A stretch of 29,418 nt of DNA from Didymodactylos carnosus (lineage: Eukaryota > Rotifera > Eurotatoria > Philodinida > Philodinidae): NCBI GenBank assembly GCA_905250885.1, contig CAJNOQ010001682.1, positions 1-29,418 on the forward strand, read 5' to 3'. This document shows positions 10,568 through 20,819 of this stretch, in pieces (the first letter of the stretch is position 1; every line of letters starts with the position of its first letter). Below the pieces are notes generated by a model, which was not told the DNA's origin, made no database searches, and saw only the letters and a program-made list of their open reading frames with translations. The position numbers and the translations under genes are program-made.

Positions 10568-11251
10568 CACAGTAAAAAACATTGTGTCGCGGTAAAATGT
10601 GTCGCAGCTCCTGTGAGAAAATTGTGTCGCAAAAGAATGTGTCGCATAATTGTGTTGCCGTTACTAAGAACTTTCAGACATAGTCCTTGAGGTAATTTCA
10701 GGATCTGCTCTCTTCAAAAAAATTGTTTTACTATTTTCAGCAGTCTTCATTAGTATTTTTCTCAGCTTCTTTTCAATCTTGATGTGCTATAGGTGGCGCT
10801 AATATGTAAAAGATAAGAAAATTTTCGAACTTTCTAAGTGTTTTCAGTTTCGAATTGGTGTTTTTAGTGGATAAAGATCCCTCTCTTGGTCTTTTTTAAC
10901 TATTTTCTACGTTAAACATTTTTTCTCTAATGAAAAACAACCACTCAGAGGCCTTGACTACGCCATTGCTCCCAGATCTCGGAAACTAAATATTTTGAAG
11001 GCCTGTGAATATTACCGGCGAGTTGAGCTTGTTGACATTACGTAGAGCATCCCGAAATGAACTAAAAATATTCTTAAAATCGAATAAGAGATCGAAAATA
11101 CTTAATTTCTACTATTTTCTCTATGGTAGAAATACCCAGCGGAATGTGTCGCAGTCTCAATGGAAAAAATGTGTCGCAAGTGGCTCCTGGTGTTGCAGAT
11201 GATTGTGTCGCAGAATATGTCGCAATTTACGACACATTATTTTTTAGTGTG
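10568..11251. mobile_element. TIR element with TGTGTCGC end clusters
   Basis: The left end CACAGTAAAAAACATTGTG and the complement of the right end, CACACTAAAAAATAATGTG, form an imperfect terminal inverted repeat. Just inside the left end TGTGTCGC occurs four times within 80 bp, plus one TGTGTTGC. Just inside the right end it or a one-base variant occurs four to five times. The interior of about 480 bp has no convincing reading frame. Such clusters commonly serve as transposase-binding sites, but that role is inferred here. No target-site duplication was identified and the superfamily is unassigned. Confidence 0.6.
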
Positions 11252-12409
11252 TGTCTAACAACATTCGATATCTAGTGCCGTTATTCCATCAGTGTCTTAG
11301 TGAGTTAGTTTTGAGTGGAAAGACATATGAGCACAGAACTGGCTTCTACAGATCTTCAGGTTGTGTCGAAAAAGCTTTCGGCATCTATGGAGCTCAAGAA
11401 GGGTGAGGACTACTTTGCGACTGGCTCCGAGACCAGCGAAGCGAGTCGAAGTACCTAGCAAAACTTTGTATGTTCACCTTGAGCGTGGGATCCGATCTCT
11501 AGAGATCCTTAGAAGGTATGCTGAATGCTCTCGACGTGTGAAGCCGCGAACATTTTCTCAAATACTTACCCAAAATAAAAGGAAAAGCAATTTGCTTGTG
11601 AACACTGAAGACAGATAGCACAGTTACATGTTCTTCCCGTCGTTGTTTCAAGTTCTTTTAGTAAAGCGTCGAGTGATATAGTTGGAATCTCCAATAACAA
11701 ATGAAAGATACTACGATAGGTGCAGATAAAGAATATATCGAATATAAGCCTTAAGAAATTACAAATGCATTGACTCTGTTTTCCAGAATAGAACCCTAAG
11801 ACTGTTTCTCGTCTTTGGTCCTTCAGTAAGATATCCAGAACTACAGAGATTTACAAAAGCTGACTGGACGCCTTAATGGTAATAAGCCCATGCACAAATA
11901 AATCCGTTTTTTTTTTATCTCCTTTCCTTGAGTTATGCATTTTTTAAAAATTGAAACGTGAAGTGTCAATGAATGTTGTCAGACACGTATGGTCAATTTC
12001 GCAGGCCTTGAGTGAGAACTTTTCGAGGGATCGTAGGGTATCGATATGAAAAACCGAGTTTTTTTACAAATCTTTTAGGACTAAAGAGAAAACGAAAAAA
12101 TGCAGAATGAATCTATCATACGTTTTCATCGCTTTTACATTTTGTTGATAACATTTCTGCGGAGAGGGTTTGTAAATGTTGATATGACCTACAATTTTTA
12201 ATTTTAGAAAAATGAATTAAGAAGCGAGAAAAGTTGTGTAATTATTTTTGCTTGTATTGGTAAAAAGGTACTGAGGTCTAAGTGTAATTTATATACTTCT
12301 TGATGTCTGTGTTGATTTTTTCTAAGGAGTTTCATTAATACTAATAATGTTTCGCCGTGTTTAGATTTTTTTATCAAACTTTTTTATTAAAGGGTTATTA
12401 TTGTAAAGG
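11252..12409. other. Gene-poor stretch with short coding-like segment
   Basis: From 11327 an ATG opens 43 codons (beginning MSTELASTDLQVVSKKLSAS, rich in Ser, Thr and Glu) that stop at 11458. The codon composition is more balanced than the surroundings. It could be a first exon or relic, and I do not recognise it. Another frame overlaps at 11361-11618. The remainder up to 12409 is AT-rich and featureless. It could include the promoter of the TRAF-like gene, but no element can be named. Confidence 0.3.
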
Positions 12410-12931
12410 GTGAAAATTATGGGTGTCCAGCCAGTGATTTGTGTTGGTGATATTGATACATCAGATCTTGATTTATATTTGAAGTGTTGTAAGGATATCA
12501 AATCATGTTATTCACTCGCATTATCCACGAATTCTCATACTAAAATAGTCGTACTTATTCTTAACCAAATGAATATTATTCAAAACGAGTTTATGCAAAA
12601 GATACTTGAATTAAATAACGTTATTAAAGTTTGGATTAACGTTAATTTAGTCCATCTGTCTGATAATGATGTATGGTTACATAAACTTAATACCACAAAT
12701 TATGAACCAGAAACATGGAAAATCTTCGTACTCAATTGTGTGGCTACATATATTGTTGAACAAGCACAAAATAATTCACTCGATAAGAAGGCTCTAAGGG
12801 CTTGTTTCACAAAACAGAGAGAGATCGTTACACGCAAAATACAAAATACCCAATCAAGTCATAGTAATACGAAAACATTCATTTCTTTTTTAAACTTTAA
12901 TCCTCATCTGTTCAGTCCAATGGTCTACTGA
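12410..12931 (+). CDS. Probable N-terminal exon of the TRAF-like gene
   Basis: This 173-codon open frame begins with a GTG at 12410, and the first ATG is at 12419 (MGVQPVICVGDIDTSD). Balanced codons and alternating hydrophobic and polar patterns make it look coding. PVICVGDID and TKIVVLILNQ look like beta strands, with helices between, and a third strand around NNVIKVWINVN. The end is polar, with basic and acidic helices. I do not recognise the family. The layout loosely recalls Rossmann or receiver-like folds, which is inference only. It lies 190 bases upstream of tandem micro-exons that need a phase-1 donor. Possible phase-1 donors are at 12858 and 12864, both weak. The codons there (about TQSSH) resemble the micro-exon ending PQSS. 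If one is used, the stop at 12929-12931 is intronic. Otherwise it is a separate small gene. Confidence 0.55.
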   Translation: MKIMGVQPVICVGDIDTSDLDLYLKCCKDIKSCYSLALSTNSHTKIVVLILNQMNIIQNEFMQKILELNNVIKVWINVNLVHLSDNDVWLHKLNTTNYEPETWKIFVLNCVATYIVEQAQNNSLDKKALRACFTKQREIVTRKIQNTQSSHSNTKTFISFLNFNPHLFSPMVY

Positions 12932-12948
12932 AATCGGATGTGTCACCT

Positions 12949-13056
12949 ATGTCTAGAAGTACCGAGAGCGTGACCATGAAGCAGTTTGTTCAAGGCTATC
13001 CAGCGAACACCGTTGCTGGATTCGAACGCGGTACTTTCTCGCACGTTGCCGACTGA
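12949..13056 (+). other. GC-rich exon-like segment, 35 codons
   Basis: An ATG opens a 35-codon frame ending at TGA 13054-13056. It is clearly more GC-rich than its neighbours. Its part FVQG...GFERGTFSH resembles FAQGFEKDVLSH in the exon at 13875-13942. It could be a diverged duplicated exon, a cryptic first exon or a relic. No splice site was found that joins it cleanly to the next micro-exon. Confidence 0.35.
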
Positions 13057-13120
13057 ACAACACTGCTCGTTTATTTCTTTTAATCGCAGTCGTAATACTC
13101 TTATTTTATTTCATTTTTAG

Positions 13121-13540
13121 GTAACCAATCGGGATTAAGATTGCAAAATGACAATATTCCTGCATTAGGACCCCAATCTTCCGGTATTTATTTATTTTGC
13201 TAGGCACAGGCGTAATACACTTATTTGCTTTTAGTTTCAGATAACCAATCTGGATTAGGATTTCAAACCGACAGTATTCGTGCATTAAGACCCCAATCTT
13301 TCGGTATTTCTTGATTTTGCTGGGCACAGGCGTAATACTCTTATTTTATTTCCAGATGACCAAACGGGATTAAGATTGCAAAATGACAATATTCTTGCAT
13401 TAGGACCCCAATCTTCAGGTATTTTTCTTGATTTTGCTGGGCACAGGCGTAACACACTTATTTGCTTTTATTTTCAGGTAACCAATCGGGATTAGGATTG
13501 CAAAATGATGTTTTTCCTTCATGGGGATGCCAATATTCCG
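13121..13540 (+). repeat. Four tandem 63-nt phase-1 micro-exons
   Basis: Exons are at 13121-13183, 13241-13303, 13356-13418 and 13478-13540, each exactly 63 nt. They are separated by introns of 52-59 nt that are also similar to each other (shared GGCACAGGCGTAA, acceptors ending in CAG or TAG after T-rich runs, donors GTATTT). Each exon adds 21 residues of the form NQSGL..LQNDN..ALGPQSS preceded by a split Gly or Asp codon. The last copy is the most diverged. Because the phase is symmetrical, any number can be included or skipped without a frame change. Confidence 0.75.
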
Positions 13541-16500
13541 GTATTTATTGGTCCTATTTAGCGCACCTTAGTCTACATGTTATTCTTCACAGTTTTAGAT
13601 AATCCAGCCAAAGGTACCCGTGACGTTATCAAATTACTTAAAGAGAGTCCGTGAGAAAATCGACTATAGCAGCCGGAACTAACATTTTTTTTTGTTCTTA
13701 GTATTCTAGTTCGAAAGAGCTCATCGAAAAACTAAGAAATCCAAGATATCTCGCCTTCGTATAACACTGTTCATGAATTAGGGGTCTTAACTTTTTAGTC
13801 ATCACCAGAAGCTATTTGTGGATGAAATCGATGTTTCTTTAATATCTCAGAAACAGCTTGATCCTTATTTTTAGATAATGCGCATGCTCCACTGACTAAA
13901 TTTGCACAAGGATTTGAAAAAGATGTACTTTCTCATCGAAACGTAAATATAACAAAATCTTGTAGTTGACGTAAGTTTTTTCTCTTACTGTTTACTTTCT
14001 AGTGTGGTTACGAAACGTATAACAAGAGTAATACGGATGAAAAATATATTTGTCCAATATGCAAACTGATCCTGCGATCACCATTTCAACTGACAAACTG
14101 TGGTCATCGATTATGTAAAGAATGCATTTGCTCGGAAGCTGAGTAAGTGAAATAAGAATATAGCCTTATCAATTTTTGTATTCAACTGCATAAAGCTTAT
14201 TACATATCAAAGGTATTGTTTACATTGTCTGATTTTAGTACTACATGTCCCGTATGTTCTGAGAGGACACCAAATAATCAGGTATGCTATTAACTAGAAG
14301 TCAGTGTCGTATTTTTCTCTACTCATGGAGAACTTCTGGTCATGGTTTATAAGTACAATGATAGCTATCAAAGCTCTGTTTTTTGGTATGTTATACTATG
14401 AAAATTGATTGTAATATTTTGCTTTATATGGATTATACTGGTCACTATACACTATATGTCCGCTATAATTCAACTATTCTATACGACCAAAGCTGTTATT
14501 TATTTTGTTTCATATACTATTAGATGCGTCTGATAGAAGACAGCTGGCCAAGTCACGTCCCGTCAAGTCAGACTTGATTTGGCCCAAAATTTTCTGGGGT
14601 GTGACTTGACTTGAGAAAATTTTTGCAAGTCAAGTCTTTTCTAGTAAGAGATTTTTGTTTAAATCAGACTTTTTCTACCATGAATGAGAGTTTCTGAGGC
14701 TATAAAACTTTCTCATCCAAAAGGTGCACACTGGTCATTTTTGGCTGGAGCAGGTGGACATCAGCTTTAAAATCAGTTGGAAAGCTCAAAAACAAACTTT
14801 TTATAGGTTTTTAGATGCCCTCTTTGCATTGGACTACCTCCCGAAACTCCAGAGTGCTTCTGTCCTCGTTTTCTGGAGAACTCTGCCTCTAGAAAACCCG
14901 ATATAATAAAAAATGTCGAGAATTTCGTGCAAAGAATTTTCTATACGTTTCTCGATATGCTCTTTTCATTGCTGTTCTTTATAAAGCATAGAAATGTTTC
15001 GATCCGCGTTTTTCAGAAACCCTAAAGCTTTGAAGAACCGTATTTAGTACAAACTCATCCGAATTCCTTGAAAATAATTTTGAATACGTTTTTTAATGTC
15101 CTGATATCAACTAGCATTATTTAAAAACTGTTTTAGATACTGTTGAAAGGTTTATTTGATAGGTTTACTGAAAAACCAGGTTTTGCAAAACTCTGTTAGT
15201 GCTCTCAGGTTTTTGGAATGCTCTTCTCAACAAGATCAAAATAATTTTCTTTTTGAAAGGGTATTTAGTGCCACCACCACCCCTTGGCTTTCGGTTATAA
15301 TAAGCCAAGCCACTAAACTTCTGCGGAGTTTGATCAGATACTGAAAAACTACTAAAAAAGCTACTAAAAAAATACAGCAAATAATAATAAATGTAGCCGT
15401 CATTATGAAACTAAAAATTTATTTTTATTTTCACTTGGATAGATGGCGTCACTGTATATATTTTGCGGAAGTTATGAAGAATGGGCTTACGGCAAACCTT
15501 TCTTTATCAAAAAACTCATTGCACGTGTTTTTTAAGCTTTTGCTGCTTTTGCGATCAATATTCAGCCAAAACTCGAAAATATATACATATTGGGAATCAG
15601 GGTAAAAAATTCAGTTAGAATGCGTGTCATTGCTTCCAAATAGACAAAAATAAGTTTTTGCCGAATTTCAGAATTAGTTTCCAAAAATTGCCAGAAATTT
15701 ATTTTCGCGTATTGAAATAAAAGACATATATTCTGATTCAGTTTTTCACCCTGATTTCGAATATGTATAGATTGCTTGGATAAAAGCCTTTTTTCATTGA
15801 GAAACGAAGCATTTTATCTGAAAAACTGAGAGTTTTTTGAAAATCTCCCTATGAGCCATTGCACATAAGCCACGACAAGCCAAGCTCAATGACTATTTCA
15901 GATTTTTTTTCTAAAAAGCCTCATCTTGTAGAGCATGGACGAAAACTTACAAATCCAAGTTTGTAGGCTTCCCGAACTTTTCGTTCCGTAGATATGAAAT
16001 TTTTTCGACTGGGGTAAAGTTCGAGAATTTATGCGCGTGAAAAACCTACATTTCATTTTTCTCGTGAACAAGAAGAGATGAAACCGCGATTTTTTCAAGA
16101 CGGGTAGTACTTGATGTCTACCATAAGTCGGACTACTTGCAGTAGATAGTACTCTCAGTGTACTATCTGGAATCATCGTCAAAAGTATGGAATAAGCAAA
16201 TTTGTTACAGAAAGTTTTGAGACCAGAGTCGAAGTAAACGGGCGGCATAAGTATTCACTTTTCTGTCTTAATGAAAAATTATATATTTTCCAAAAGAATA
16301 CTGTTGGATAGCCCGCGAAATTCTCTACAAACTGATCTTGTCAGAAAATCTAGACAGGTAGAGCCAGTAATAGAGATATGCAAAAGAAGCGTTTGAGTGC
16401 TATATATACAGCACAGTGTGTCATAATCATAAGAACTCCTTTGTTTTTGATTTTTTATCAAACGCTGGAATCAATCTGAATACTGTTTTGAATAGCCCGA

Positions 16501-19500
16501 AGACTTTTCTATCAGATGAGGTGCATACCATCAGTTTATAAGGAAACTTGATAACAGGGTTGCTGAAAAATCTGAACCCTAGAAAACCAAATCTTTGGTT
16601 TTTGGTGAGAAAATTTTCCAAACCATATGGCCTGATAAAGCGAAGAATTTTGAGGAAAGTAAGATAACGCTTTTTTCTCCAACTGCAGTCGATTTACGAA
16701 TGGCTTCAAAGGGGGCTGAAAGTTAACAAAATATTCCAGTGAATAAGCGTTATGGCTAGCCGGCTTCTTAGTATATATAATGCTATTAAAATGAGAGAAA
16801 AGTGAAATTACGTTTTTTGGCCAAATTTCCGTCTACAAACCCACTGTGAGGTGTTAGCAAATTTTATGTTCTGCCTAATTTTAACCACTGTCTTGATTTG
16901 GAGGACAAAATTTCGAGGAGTACCTTGACTTGACATGGTAGAAAAATTTTCCGATTTAGACTTGATTTGACAGTTTTTTTAGTGACTTGACTTGCGACTA
17001 GCAAACTTCTGACTTGCCCAGCTCTACTTGAAGAGGCCTACAAAATGATATGTAATTGAAAAAAACAAATTGTACCTGATATACTTTTTGTTTGAAATAA
17101 GAATGTGAATCAGCGACAATAAAAAACTCAAAGTGTGGCACACTATGAAGCAAATCTATATTCTTCATAAGTAGAGAAAAACTTAAAAGAAAACCAAAAT
17201 AAACCCGAATGGAATTGCAGTATTAAAAAAACATAAGTAAAAATAGTACAGAACTGCACAAATGTCATATTTGTTTAACTTATTTATCAAATAAATACAA
17301 CATAGATAAATGCAAGCTTTTAATGATCTCTACAAGATCATCACCAGGCAAATATGACTGAAAAATATGTTAAAATCAATTTTACTATTCAGGAAAAACA
17401 TCATTGCTAAAAAATAAGGCGCCGGAAATTCAAAAAACTTAAGCAAAATCTAGTTTTTCGATTATTATGTATGGTTCGATAGAGCTCATGTGTGTTTTAG
17501 AGTTTCAAAAAAATTTTTTTAGGGTTGAAAATTTAAGAACTTTCGAAATTTTCTAACCCTTAAAAAATAGCCTAAGTTTTAAAAATTATCAAAAATTTCC
17601 ACATTACCTTCAGTTTGTAACGTCGAAAATATTTTTTTTTTATTCTACGTCAAAAAGTGAATGTAAAAAAAATATTTCTGATGTCATTCAAGTATGGCAG
17701 GATCAAAAAAATTAAAAATTTGGAGACAGCGCGAAAACCTTCTGCTGCTAGCCCCAACAGCTTCAAGTCTTTACAGATTTGAGATGAAGCCAATATTTTT
17801 ACGTGATTCTACTCACCCTACCACCACGGAAAAAACTTTGGATGCGTTTTACGAGACTCCTTTTCATTCCTAAAACATTGCGTTTTTACTGAAACTTGAG
17901 CAATTTGACGAAAATCGAGCGAGCCATTTTCGAATACAATGGTCAGTTTTGAGTCAACTTCAATGACAAGTTGAAATTGTAGATAGAAAACACCGGAGAA
18001 TCTAATGAGAAAACTTCGGGACTGTCTAGAACATTTCCCGAGGATTTTTGGAAACCTTTCGAAAACCTTCTCTGTTCATAAATGTTCTAAAACCATCCAC
18101 ATCGATGGAGAAAATAATTTTGAATAAAATGAAGTCATTCTGACGTTTCTATAATATTTTGTTAATGCAATACATTCTTTGAAACTGTAGTCTTCCGAAA
18201 ATTCCAAGCCAGGCCTCAATTTCTCAGCGTAGGCAGTGCGCAAAAATCCTCGAAATAGTTGTATTTTGTAGAAAATTATTTTTGCCATCGATGTGGATGG
18301 TTTTAGAACAGTTGGCAACTGTTTCCATGGTGTATACGTCGCTGCTAGAAGCGTCTTTTAACTGCTTGCCGGGGGAGTGTTCGAACTTCTACAGGACCCT
18401 GATGCTGCGCTACAGTAGCGGAAAGGCGACCTTGGGCTGCCGGTAGCCAACCGTCTGACTTTTAGGCCAGCAACCTGTCAGTTGGACATTAAACTACAAT
18501 TGCTAACGAAAAGACAATTGTCTCACCCTACACCGAAAGGTATCTGGGTATACTTACTTACTTTAAACTCATAATAATAATAATTAATAAAACAAATAAT
18601 TTAAAATATCTATATTGTTTCGTTTAGATACTGTCCGATAAAGGATTTGAAAGGGAATTGCTGCAATTAACTGTTTTCTGTAAAGAGAAAGATAATGGAT
18701 GCAATTGGACTGGTGCCTTACGAGACTATCAAGTATTTGAAAAAGATGTAATATCGTTATTAAATTTTGCATCTCTTTCTAATATTGTTTCAGGAACATC
18801 TCGATAATACACATATAACAAGCCATAACTGCGAACATTGCAACGCAAATTTTCCAACTAAATATGCATTGGATGACCATAAAAAAGATTCATGTATGAA
18901 AATATTGATATCATGTCAGTTAGCCGAACATGGTTGTTCAAAACAACGAGTAAGTAGAAAACAACACTTAAATCAGACTAAAAACTTATGACTGACTTAG
19001 CGACTTGTCCAAGTGTAACGCTGTGACATTTTTGACACAGTAATTTGAGCTTTTCTCAAAAAGTGTAAGAGCTAGAAACTTCGTTCTTGCGCCATTCGAC
19101 GCAGCTCCCAATACTCTACTTTTGATATAAAAATGAAGGTATGTAGTTAAAAACTCAAATTTTTAGAACCGTTTTTCGACATGTGACGCTGTGATAAAAA
19201 AAAGGCCCTAAATTCGAAGTTCTTCTCATTGCAAGCGAATTTACTGTGAATTTATCTGCTTTATCTGCTTGGTAAACAATACCGTCCTATTGCAGACGAA
19301 TAGAAATGATTTCAAAATTTGACAAAGTGTTTGTGCTTTTATTTAGTTTCTACGATCTGATCTTGGTGTACACTATTTAACTGAAACCCATCAAATATGT
19401 TTACAATCTGTTCTTGAAGAAATCATGAAATTAATTCAATCCCGTTTTAATGGAACTGACAGGGCTGCCACAAATAGCACTTCTAACCAGTTTAATCTAT

Positions 19501-20669
19501 CATCGTTAATATCAACTGCGGACACTACTTCATCATCGACAAGTTCAGCCATAAACTATTTTTACTCTCAACTTCAACAACTTTACGAGTCATTGACAAC
19601 TGTAACAAAAAACTTTCAACCCTTAAACGAAGATTCAATTCGTTTGAGTACTGAATCCTTACGTCAACAAAATTTATTGCAAGCATGTCAAAACGAAATA
19701 AATCTAATTAAACAATCAAAAGCTGAAATAGACTCGTATATTGCGGGTATTGAACCGAATCACGAAATATTACTACAAGAATTAGCAAGCTTAAAACAGA
19801 AAGTGGAAGATTTACAATCGATCAGCTACGATGGAACTCTTACATGGAAAATTTCTAATGTTTCCGAAAAAATGGCTGATGCTCAATCGGAACGACAAAC
19901 ATCTATTTATTCACCAGCATTCTACTCGTCTCCTACTGGGTACAAAATGCGTATTCGCCTTTATTTACACGGAGATGGGAATGCTCGTAGAACACATATG
20001 TCTCTCTTTTTTCTTATTATGCGCGGTCCATTCGATGCGATTTTGAAATGGCCTTTCGAGTTTAAAGTGACATTTTGTCTCTTCGATCAATCTGGACAAC
20101 AACGACACATTATTGATTCGTTCAGGCCCGATACAAAATCAAACAGTTTTCAACGACCCAGAAGCGAAATGAATATTGCCTCAGGAATACCAAAATTTTT
20201 TCCATTACCGATGATATTACAAGATGATAATAATTATATCAGAGACGACACTATGTACATTAAATGTTTAATTGATTTTGGTGATATATCGAAGATAATT
20301 CTTCCGTATGCGCTCAGTTTAAACCCCGCATTACCTCATCATGTTCAACGTAATATGATACGAGTAGAAACTGATCGACGAGTACAACTTCAACAACAGT
20401 CCGCATCATCGACTACTGTAACTAACAACAATAACAGTGGTCAAGTAAACATCAATAAATTTGTCAATAATACAAATTCGCAAACAATACAATTGCTTCA
20501 CAGTATGAGTAATAGTCAATCGATGCTGGAAGATCCGAACCATGCATCAATGTTAACAGGGCGGTCGTTAGCACAGCAGCACGTGACTCCTAAAGAGCAG
20601 CCACCTCCATCAAAGAAAAAAAAGAAAGATGACGGCGATGATATGACGGATGACGTTATGAACGAATAA
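13121..20669 (+). CDS. TRAF-like RING / TRAF zinc finger / MATH protein, copy A
   Basis: Tumour-necrosis-factor-receptor-associated-factor family: a cytoplasmic signalling adaptor and probable RING ubiquitin ligase. Supported exons after the four micro-exons are 13599-13613 (end uncertain), 13875-13942, 14003-14142, 14239-14281, 18628-18732, 18794-18949 and 19347-20669; the phases agree at each junction. The RING is C3HC4: CPIC, then NCGHRLCKEC, then CPVC. Next come TRAF-type zinc fingers (CNWTGALRDYQEHLDNTH, then CEHC...H...C, then C...GC). The last exon has a coiled coil (its codons about 45-155) and a MATH/TRAF-C domain starting at YDGTLTWKI and ending near IKCLIDFGD. A Gln/Asn-rich tail follows, with PPPSKKKKKDD, possibly a nuclear signal. 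The real start is upstream, probably at 12419. Insertions have made one intron 4.3 kb. It could be a paralogue in an expanded TRAF family; ligands are unknown. Confidence 0.85.
14541..17025. mobile_element. hAT-like non-autonomous element in TRAF intron
   Basis: The left end CAGCTGGCCAAGTCA and the complement of the right end, AGAGCTGGGCAAGTCA, are imperfect inverted repeats of the hAT type. Both ends are lined with repeats of AAGTCAAGTC or GACTTGA (14550-14640 and 16925-17000). The 2.5-kb interior has no transposase. Between about 14800 and 15240 degenerate units about 120-140 bp apart recur (TTTT..GATGC.CTTT.CATTG). An 8-bp target duplication could not be confirmed. It lies in the intron between the RING exons and the zinc-finger exons. 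Confidence 0.6.
17026..18081. other. Intronic stretch with a short hairpin
   Basis: This is part of the 4.3-kb TRAF intron. It is AT-rich with no coding signal. At 17514-17568 TTTTTTTAGGGTTGAAAATTT faces its near-complement across a 10-base loop. A smaller ATGATCT/AGATCAT hairpin lies near 17322. The mirror of this region is 27462-28517. Confidence 0.4.
18082..18310. mobile_element. 229-bp MITE
   Basis: TGTTCTAAAACCATCCACAT begins the left end and its complement closes the right end. The inverted repeats are about 40 bp (18082-18121 and 18271-18310) with two or three mismatches and include CATCGATGG. It is too short to code. The open frame crossing it on the minus strand is a by-product. Target duplication is unclear. 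Confidence 0.7.
18350..18560 (-). repeat. GC-rich tRNA-like block, possible SINE
   Basis: This is a sharply bounded GC-richer block inside an AT-rich intron. On the minus strand TGTAGTTTAATGTCC looks like a pol III A box, and GTTCGAACACTCC looks like a B box about 110 bases later. AAGTAAGT and TAATAATAAT simple repeats adjoin the opposite end. No cloverleaf fits, so it is not a tRNA gene. A tRNA-derived SINE is one explanation. Confidence 0.3.
18999..19060 (+). repeat. Short dispersed repeat, copy 2
   Basis: This matches 4775-4835 (other strand): CGACTTGTCC, then TGTGACATTTTTGAC, then CAGTAATT. It lies in the 397-nt intron between the zinc-finger exon and the last exon. A weaker echo, TGTGACGCTGTGAT, lies near 19190. 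The mirror is 26483-26544. Confidence 0.55.
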
Positions 20670-20756
20670 GCTTAGGAGAGCCCACGTACCAGCTTTCCGG
20701 AAAGCCACAAGGACTAGCGGGAGCAGCTGTATTGTATCCAAGAGGTAAACAGCTGA

Positions 20757-20819
20757 TTTTTGGATTTTTCCGATTTTTATCGATTTTTGTCAATTTTGCT
20801 GATTTTCATCGATTTTCAC
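20757..20819 (+). repeat. Degenerate GATTTTCA array, left part
   Basis: GATTTTTC, GATTTTTAT and GATTTTCATC words repeat about every 10 bases. The array continues beyond the inserted hAT-like element at 21435, in part as its complement GAAAATCA. Mirror 24724-24786. Confidence 0.55.

Noticed and set aside
13005-13040. GGATTCGAAC word resembling a tRNA T loop
   Set aside because: The flanking bases do not form a T stem on either strand and no acceptor or anticodon arm fits.
13106-13327. Open frame on the minus strand with internal repeats
   Set aside because: It is the antisense of the first two micro-exons and their introns.
13121-13540. Regular 63-nt repeats with 52-59-nt spacers, CRISPR-like at first glance
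   Set aside because: The spacers are also similar to each other, each begins GT and ends AG, and the repeats keep one open frame, so they are exons and introns.
18076-18318. 80-codon minus-strand frame and its mirror at 27225-27467
   Set aside because: It coincides with the ends of a 229-bp MITE, so the frame is a by-product of the inverted repeats.
19831-20046. 71-codon frame inside the last TRAF exon and its mirror
   Set aside because: Shadow frame of the MATH-domain coding sequence.
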